Origin: Bryoerythrophyllum caledonicum
Taxonomy: Eukaryota > Streptophyta > Bryopsida > Pottiales > Pottiaceae
DNA: 64,000 nucleotides
Reading direction: 5' to 3'
NCBI GenBank assembly: GCA_963971425.1
Contig: OZ020514.1
Coordinates: forward strand, 42,941,158-43,005,157
Position numbers and translations under genes: made by a program. How positions within the stretch are numbered: the first letter of the stretch is position 1; every line of letters starts with the position of its first letter. The notes below the pieces were generated by a model that made no database searches, was not told the DNA's origin, and was given only the letters and a program-made list of their open reading frames with translations. Shown piece by piece: positions 58,722 through 64,000 of this stretch.

Positions 58722-60058
58722 ACCGACATTTATTTTTTAATTATACAATTGCAAGATGTGGTCTTAACATACTTATTGTCTGTTTGATTGTCATAGAAAA
58801 CAATATCAAACTCATAAAAAAGCAAAACTTGAATTCAAAGTAATAGAATCTTAAAATCGTAGCTTTAAAACTCTCTTAAGTGTGCTTCACCTAATAATTG
58901 GTGTAGGAGGGACGAAGCTATTTTGCGTGCCTAGAGCGGTGAGCAGTGAGCGGTGAGCGGTGAGCGGTGAGCCTAGAGCATTGAAGTTGGGGATTTTTTG
59001 GGAAAACAAAGTGATAAAGTTGAAAATATAGCAAATAAAAAAGTGAAAATTCTCTCCAAAGTTGACGGTAGAGGGCCTATAGCCGTGGGTTCCAAGAACT
59101 TTTGTGATTTTTTTGGTAATGTATTCCATTCTATCTAGGGAGATATTGTTTGAGAAGAGAACATGTAATGAGCTTGGGAAGGGATGTAGGAACCCTATGG
59201 CGGTGGATTGCGAAAACACTCCTCAGTAAGTGATGTTGCATTATCAATCCTAATTTTCCACATCAAATTTATTTGAAACCAGTATTTTGGTTGATGTATT
59301 CACTATACCAGCGTCCAATGAAATGTTATGCCTAATTATATTGCATGACCTTACAAAATAGTATTTATTATTTAGCATAATACCTAAATTTTGCATAATA
59401 TCTGCGGAACATGCAGTACTTTAGGATATAGATAATAATGATTAAAAATACTTTGTTTACATAGCAGAAAATGCGGAATTGAGAGGTTACTGTGCTCATG
59501 TAAGAAGAAAATGTACCAATGATTTGTACTATTAAATTACAAGTCAAATAATAAGCTATATACACAGTTTTACAATGACATATTCTATACAAAGTAATAA
59601 CTAATTTCCTGAGCAAAATTAATCGTTTATTAGGTCAAGTGCCAAAAGGAAATGTCCTAAAACAAAAGTCTTGTACGCTATGAAAGAGATAGCAAATATG
59701 AGAACCAAATTGCAATCTCATCCGAAGACACGTCTCCATCAGAATTTCAGAGCATAAATCTGTTGTATGTCAATGGAGCCAGTAGAGCATAAGACATGCA
59801 ACACATAGTATTTCAGTGTTATTCAGGGGTAATCATTTGTATTCCTCGGTATTGCATGAGTTTCACAACCATAAATCAGGATATGATTTTACATGCATGT
59901 GTACGTTATGTAAGCGTAAATATGGACTTCAGATTTCTCAAAGGCTTTCTTCATTTATTTCTTTCCGGTAGAGATTAAAGATAACTCAAAAACTTCTTTA
60001 AGACCTCCCAAATAGTGAAGGGATTGTTTTCCTGACAAAGAAAAGTGAGAAAAGGTAC
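58722..60058. other. Spacer with a short (GGTGAGC)n microsatellite
   Basis: 58931-58973 carries about six GGTGAGC/AGTGAGC units. The rest is A+T-rich without a recognised gene. Confidence 0.5.
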
Positions 60059-60062
60059 TTAA

Positions 60063-60991
60063 CCCCTAAAGGACTAAACGTCCCCCCGGGGTCAAATTAG
60101 ATTTTGGGCATGTACCTATAATTTGGAAAAAAATCCTTTTGAATTGAATTTTTATCAAAAGATAGCCTCTGATAAAGATTCCACGAATTCCATTCATGGA
60201 GATTTAATTTTTATTTTTTGGATTTCTGGTTTGAAAGTTAGTACCACTTAAAGCCAAAACTGGGGACTTTGGGCACCTCCAACATTTTTGACAAAAGTTT
60301 CTATTGACATTGAAGTATTTAACACATATAAAGAATATTTTCTTCTTTGGAAATATTCAAAAAAAATCTTCTCTTTAGTGTAAAAAGGCATTATATTCCA
60401 AGTCAAACATTTTCACACATTGTTGGGCAAAGGGGGGAAAAATTCATCTTTTCTACATAAAACCTATAGATCTTCATATTTTTCACTTTTAATTTGTTCA
60501 ACAACAATATGTGGTGAAAACCTTCTTATTGACCATTTGGATTATCATTCGAATACATACGTAGCTAAAAAAAAATTACGTGTAATGGCAATATTTGAAC
60601 CTCTACTCCTTGCACACTTGTTTTGAATATGCTACACCCCATTTTTACCTCTAAAAATTGGTGTTTTGGGAAATAACATCATGCTTAAGACAATGGTAAG
60701 AGATTTAGACCTTGTACACTGCAAAAATTGATACAAAGTGAACTAAGAGTCTGATGATCTACTCAACGGAGGGAAGAAAATAACCATTGTTTTGACTTTG
60801 AACACTAAAATCTATCTATCCGTGCGGTGGATTGCAACCAAAAATTTACGGCATGTTCAAACTGAAGTCTGTTTTAAGATCTTATGGTTGAAAATCCAAA
60901 ATTCACTTTAGGGTGTGATTTTCATGTCTCTTTTTGGCAATCACAGTTTTGGACTGGTTTTAGTGCGAAAGTGGTCGTGGTCCTTTAGGGG
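60063..60991. mobile_element. piggyBac-like non-autonomous element with TTAA duplication
   Basis: Perfect 12-bp inverted ends CCCCTAAAGGAC (60063-60074) and GTCCTTTAGGGG (60980-60991), flanked on both sides by TTAA (60059-60062 and 60992-60995), the exact target duplication of piggyBac elements. The 929-bp interior has no transposase-like ORF. An inner GGACTAAACGTCC pair follows the left end. Confidence 0.75.
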
Positions 60992-61368
60992 TTAAGGGAA
61001 CGCAAGTAAGTATCTGATGGAGAACCCATATTGATGTATGTTGTCGAAGGATGGTACATGAGGTGTAGGGGTGGAAGGCAAAAATTTACTGGGTCCTAGA
61101 GAGGCTATATAGTATTGTGGATTTTAGCTTTGATTGTATGCTTGACAAAAAAATTGGACACTACAGGAAGCATTTTGAAAATGCAATCGATAATCAAGAC
61201 AATGAAGTAAATTGTATCCAGTTCTATTGAGGGTTTAGGATTAGTGGATATGGAAGCTTCAATGTCAATGTACCAAATGCAAACGCTAGCTCGAAAAGGG
61301 GGAACTGAACTTTGACTCAAGTTTCAAGGAGTGGGAGAAAAGTTCATAGAAGAAAACTACAATTGGCC

Positions 61369-64000
61369 TCAACTCTCAGAGGATGAAGAGGTTGTAGGGT
61401 TCTGAACTTCAGCTTCATCGTCAATGTATCTACGCACCCCTCTATTGAAACAAAGTGGAACTCGCGAAGAGGAACTTGGAGACGATGCTGCCGCTTGTTC
61501 GTGTGCTACCTCAGCATCCCATGGAGCCATGGTAAAGTCCTTCTTCGGCGAGAGAACCGCTGCCATCAGTCTAGCAAAGCCACACACAGATGAGTGAAAT
61601 GATCAAGTAAGGATGCCATTGGAGTAGAATTCAGAGTTTGAAACTTACTTACTCAATCTTTTTTTTTTCGTCACTTTGCGGATGGGAACGTCGGTGTCGA
61701 CAATCAATGGCGCCTGCGGAACTGAAGGAGAAAGTTGAGGTGTCGGTCGAGCCAAAGAAAAAGGGATGAGCTTCGCATTGAAGACAATAGTGTCCTCCTC
61801 CAAGGCCACAATGTGGCGGCCGGCTGACTTGCAAGCTAGAATGGAGTTTCCTGAAGTTGCATGACAAAAATTAGATCTAGTACTTTGTGAAATACAAGGC
61901 AACAACAAGAGGAAACATACCAATAGAGGCGAATGCATCGAGAACCATAGACTCCGGTTTGGTGAAAGCCTCAATGATCATCTGTAGGAAAATCGCATCC
62001 TTCTCACGAGCGCCCCTCCATTGGGACTGCGTGATTCATTGATTGGGACTGGGCGGTTGTGAAATTGAAGAGCACATCTGATTCTGCAACCCCCCAACCG
62101 ACCTTGGCAAGATCTTCATTTACTGCAATCGAGAAGCGGTCCAGGGACAACTTACTGTGAAGGAAGAGCTGAATTCGAAACCTTCTACTATGTGAAGGTA
62201 GAATCAAAGAACAGTTGATGTTAGGTCATGGTAGAATAAAAGTCGGTTGCAAGCAGAACTGGACAATGAAGGTGAAAAATTGAACATTATACCATAAGTC
62301 CGGGACTGAGAAGGGAGGAAGATGGGAGGTCGTTAATTCCCCACCACTCTCGAAACATGTGAAAACTGTAACCTTCGGCGTATGAGAGGACGTCGCTTTG
62401 GATGCTGAAGATGTCAGGGACAAAAAGAAGCAGCCCACCCTCACTTTGAAGGAAATACTCGGCAAATTCAAATAAACTCTCTGTATCGTGCACTGAGTAT
62501 TCGTTCCAAACTGGAACGTCAGTGGGGCTCATTGAAATGCCAGGAACCATCATGCCATCCTTCAAATCACCTTTTATCAGGTCGAACCCGCTATGGGGGC
62601 AATGAGTCGAGAGTGCGGCACTCCCAGATTCCTTCTTCATCTGAATAATGTAAAAATGACGGAGTACAGTGTTAAAACAAGGGACTTGCAAGCAGGGACT
62701 TACAAGCAGAAGCAGAAATTGAGAGATAATATACCATTAATGCCCAAGAAATGCTTGCCTTGGATCAACAACATTGAGAAATCAGAGGACACTGAATCAA
62801 CACAATTCAATGAGAAGAAACAGCTGATTGAAGGAAAGTACAGAAGAGGAAAAAACGAAGAGAAATAGGGGGAGAGTTTTACTTTAAGGACAAAGTTGTT
62901 GAGGTTCAGCAGAGAAGGATGAATCTCGGGCAGGACTTTCAAAATTTTTAGAAGACTAGTGTTTTCGACGAGAACTGATGCTTCTTAGGACATGTTGGAG
63001 GTAGACAATGATCTTCCAGATGCCACCTTCCCCTTCAGCTTCTGCAAGAGTATGGAGATTGGGCTTGATCCGTCCTCAACTATAGTTACTGAATTGACAT
63101 GGGCCATTGTGGAAGTGATAACAGGAGTTGACTCTGGTATCACCTGAAGGACGTCAATGTCAACATCCATTTCTGCGGCAGCACTGGATCCTGCTTCAAG
63201 AGACCTCTTTGTACTAGCTACAGTGATGGCGGCTTCAGCAAGCTTCTTCATATTCAATTCTGCCTCAGATGCAACAGCCTTCATCGTTAGCGCAGGTTCT
63301 GTCAGTGAGTTGGACTTTGCAGTAGCCACGGCAACGTCCTCTGCCTTCCTCTTTGAGCGTCCTGTCTTTTTCACTGTAGCCTCGGTAGACCGTGGAGCAA
63401 TAACAACCTCTGTGCCAGCCAAATTGGGCTGAATACTATTCCTCAAGTCAATCTCAAAGGACGGTGGCTTGTCCAACGGGCAGTCAATGTACCACCCACA
63501 TTGCATCCAGTGGTCCTTCGACCACTTACTTGCGATCTCGTCAGTGATCATGCAATTAGCAGCTTGCCTGTCGAGATAGCTAGGAAAGAAGGACGGAGTC
63601 TTGGAAACTATTTTCCACGGATAGAGAATGAACTTGAAATACCTATAAAGAATCCTGGAAACCGCCTGTGACAATCCAACCTGGTCCTCCGGGCTTTGGT
63701 TTTTATGAACTCCCTTTCCCTTGAACTCATGCTGAAATGCTAAGTCCCACAACTGAATTCGATTCTGCTCCACGTAGTCTGCCGAAGATTGAATGACATC
63801 TCCATCAAGCGGTTCGTAATCAATTGAGACACCAAGCTCAAACAATGTGGCGTCGAATAGGTCGTGAACCTCGCTTGCAATCTGAGGACATGGATTTTGT
63901 TAGAACCAAGATGAAGTTGGTTAAAATAGAAATACACATTCACTAAATTCTAACCTGAGACCACCAAGTGGCCTTGTGGAGCCATTCGGGGAACGCGCGG
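61369..64000 (-). pseudogene. Class-beta DNA amino-methyltransferase-like gene (gene 2 type, lineage 4), 5' end outside the window
   Basis: Splice-consistent exons: >64000-63955, 63881-62883, 62640-62293, 62168-61921, 61850-61653 and about 61559-61369. Protein: PEWLHKATWWSQ, SKDHWMQCGWYID, a basic NLS-like KKTGRSKRKAED with Ala/Thr-rich linker, then the methylase core: GFDLIKGDLKDG (motif IV position; no DPPY), VPVWNEYSVHD, LQSEGGLLLFVPD, YSFHMFREWWGINDLP, GAREKDAIFLQMI, and motif I VLDAFAS-IG-NSILACKSAGRHI then ALEED. The motif order IV...I fits class beta. Defects: a CAA-to-TAA stop at 62985 and a 22-bp frameshifting insertion near 62030. It is far better preserved than 6555-10767 and lacks DPPY, so it was perhaps non-catalytic already. 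A host gene derived from such an element is the alternative. Confidence 0.6.
62018..62051. other. 22-bp insertion with 10-bp direct repeats disrupting the methyltransferase-like gene
   Basis: The plus strand reads ATTGGGACTG, twelve bases CGTGATTCATTG, then ATTGGGACTG again. Removing one repeat plus the twelve bases restores the frame across ...FTTAQSQ and WRGAREKD. It looks like an excision footprint or a slippage duplication. Confidence 0.7.

Overview
The window looks like a gene-poor, transposon-dense stretch of a large plant nuclear genome. Support: two degenerate blocks of plant-type telomere repeat (TTTAGGG-like, near 31.6 and 55.3 kb), GT-AG introns of about 120-700 bp, A+T-rich spacer, and no recognisable housekeeping gene. 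The main protein family here, which carries the 'DKMDHSK / MDN..DNKN / GHTHDDID' signature of DUF7869-type proteins, is one I associate with non-seed plants. The species is not identifiable, and the lineage assignment is inference.

The dominant content is one superfamily of large DNA transposons, present in several diverged lineages. I reconstruct two divergently read genes. Gene 1 is a DUF7869-type, probably RNase H-fold transposase of about 940 residues. Gene 2 is a multi-exon unit: a conserved N-terminal region with a possible ParB/Srx-like motif, a class-beta DNA amino-methyltransferase-like region, an acidic/coiled-coil tail, and then an FCP1/NIF-type HAD phosphatase-like region, which may be a separate gene. 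Each lineage carries its own short palindrome, repeated between the genes, in the subterminal regions and inside the introns of gene 2.

Layout. 1-1135: 3' end of a gene 2 copy (lineage 1, L1). 1325-6186: a 4.9-kb L1 element bounded by 25-bp terminal inverted repeats (TIRs), with a nearly intact transposase (copy A) and a deleted gene 2. 6187-13673: an L1 gene 2 half-element (copy D) ending in an L1 TIR. 15407-21983 and 40018-40530: two halves of a lineage 3 element (copy B). It is interrupted by a Tc1/mariner-like element with about 570-bp inverted repeats (18477-20910) and by an about 18-kb lineage 2 element (21984-40017) with both genes. That L2 element holds an unassigned 27-33 kb interior: a GC-rich A-tract block, several minisatellites and telomere-like repeats. 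42.0-42.9 kb: an unrecognised degenerate coding remnant. 43.9-47.4 kb: a fourth transposase copy with a related palindrome. 50257-54690: a second L1 element (copy C), about 95% similar to copy A by eye, with one nonsense codon. 56.9 and 58.6 kb: orphan L1 palindrome arrays. 58174-58558: possible MITE. 60063-60991: a piggyBac-like TTAA element. 61369-64000: the best-preserved methyltransferase-like gene, six exons visible, running off the right edge.

Most premature stops in the decayed copies can be explained by C-to-T transitions (CAG/CAA/CGA to TAG/TAA/TGA, TGG to TAG), as expected in heavily cytosine-methylated plant DNA. No rRNA, tRNA or CRISPR was recognised.
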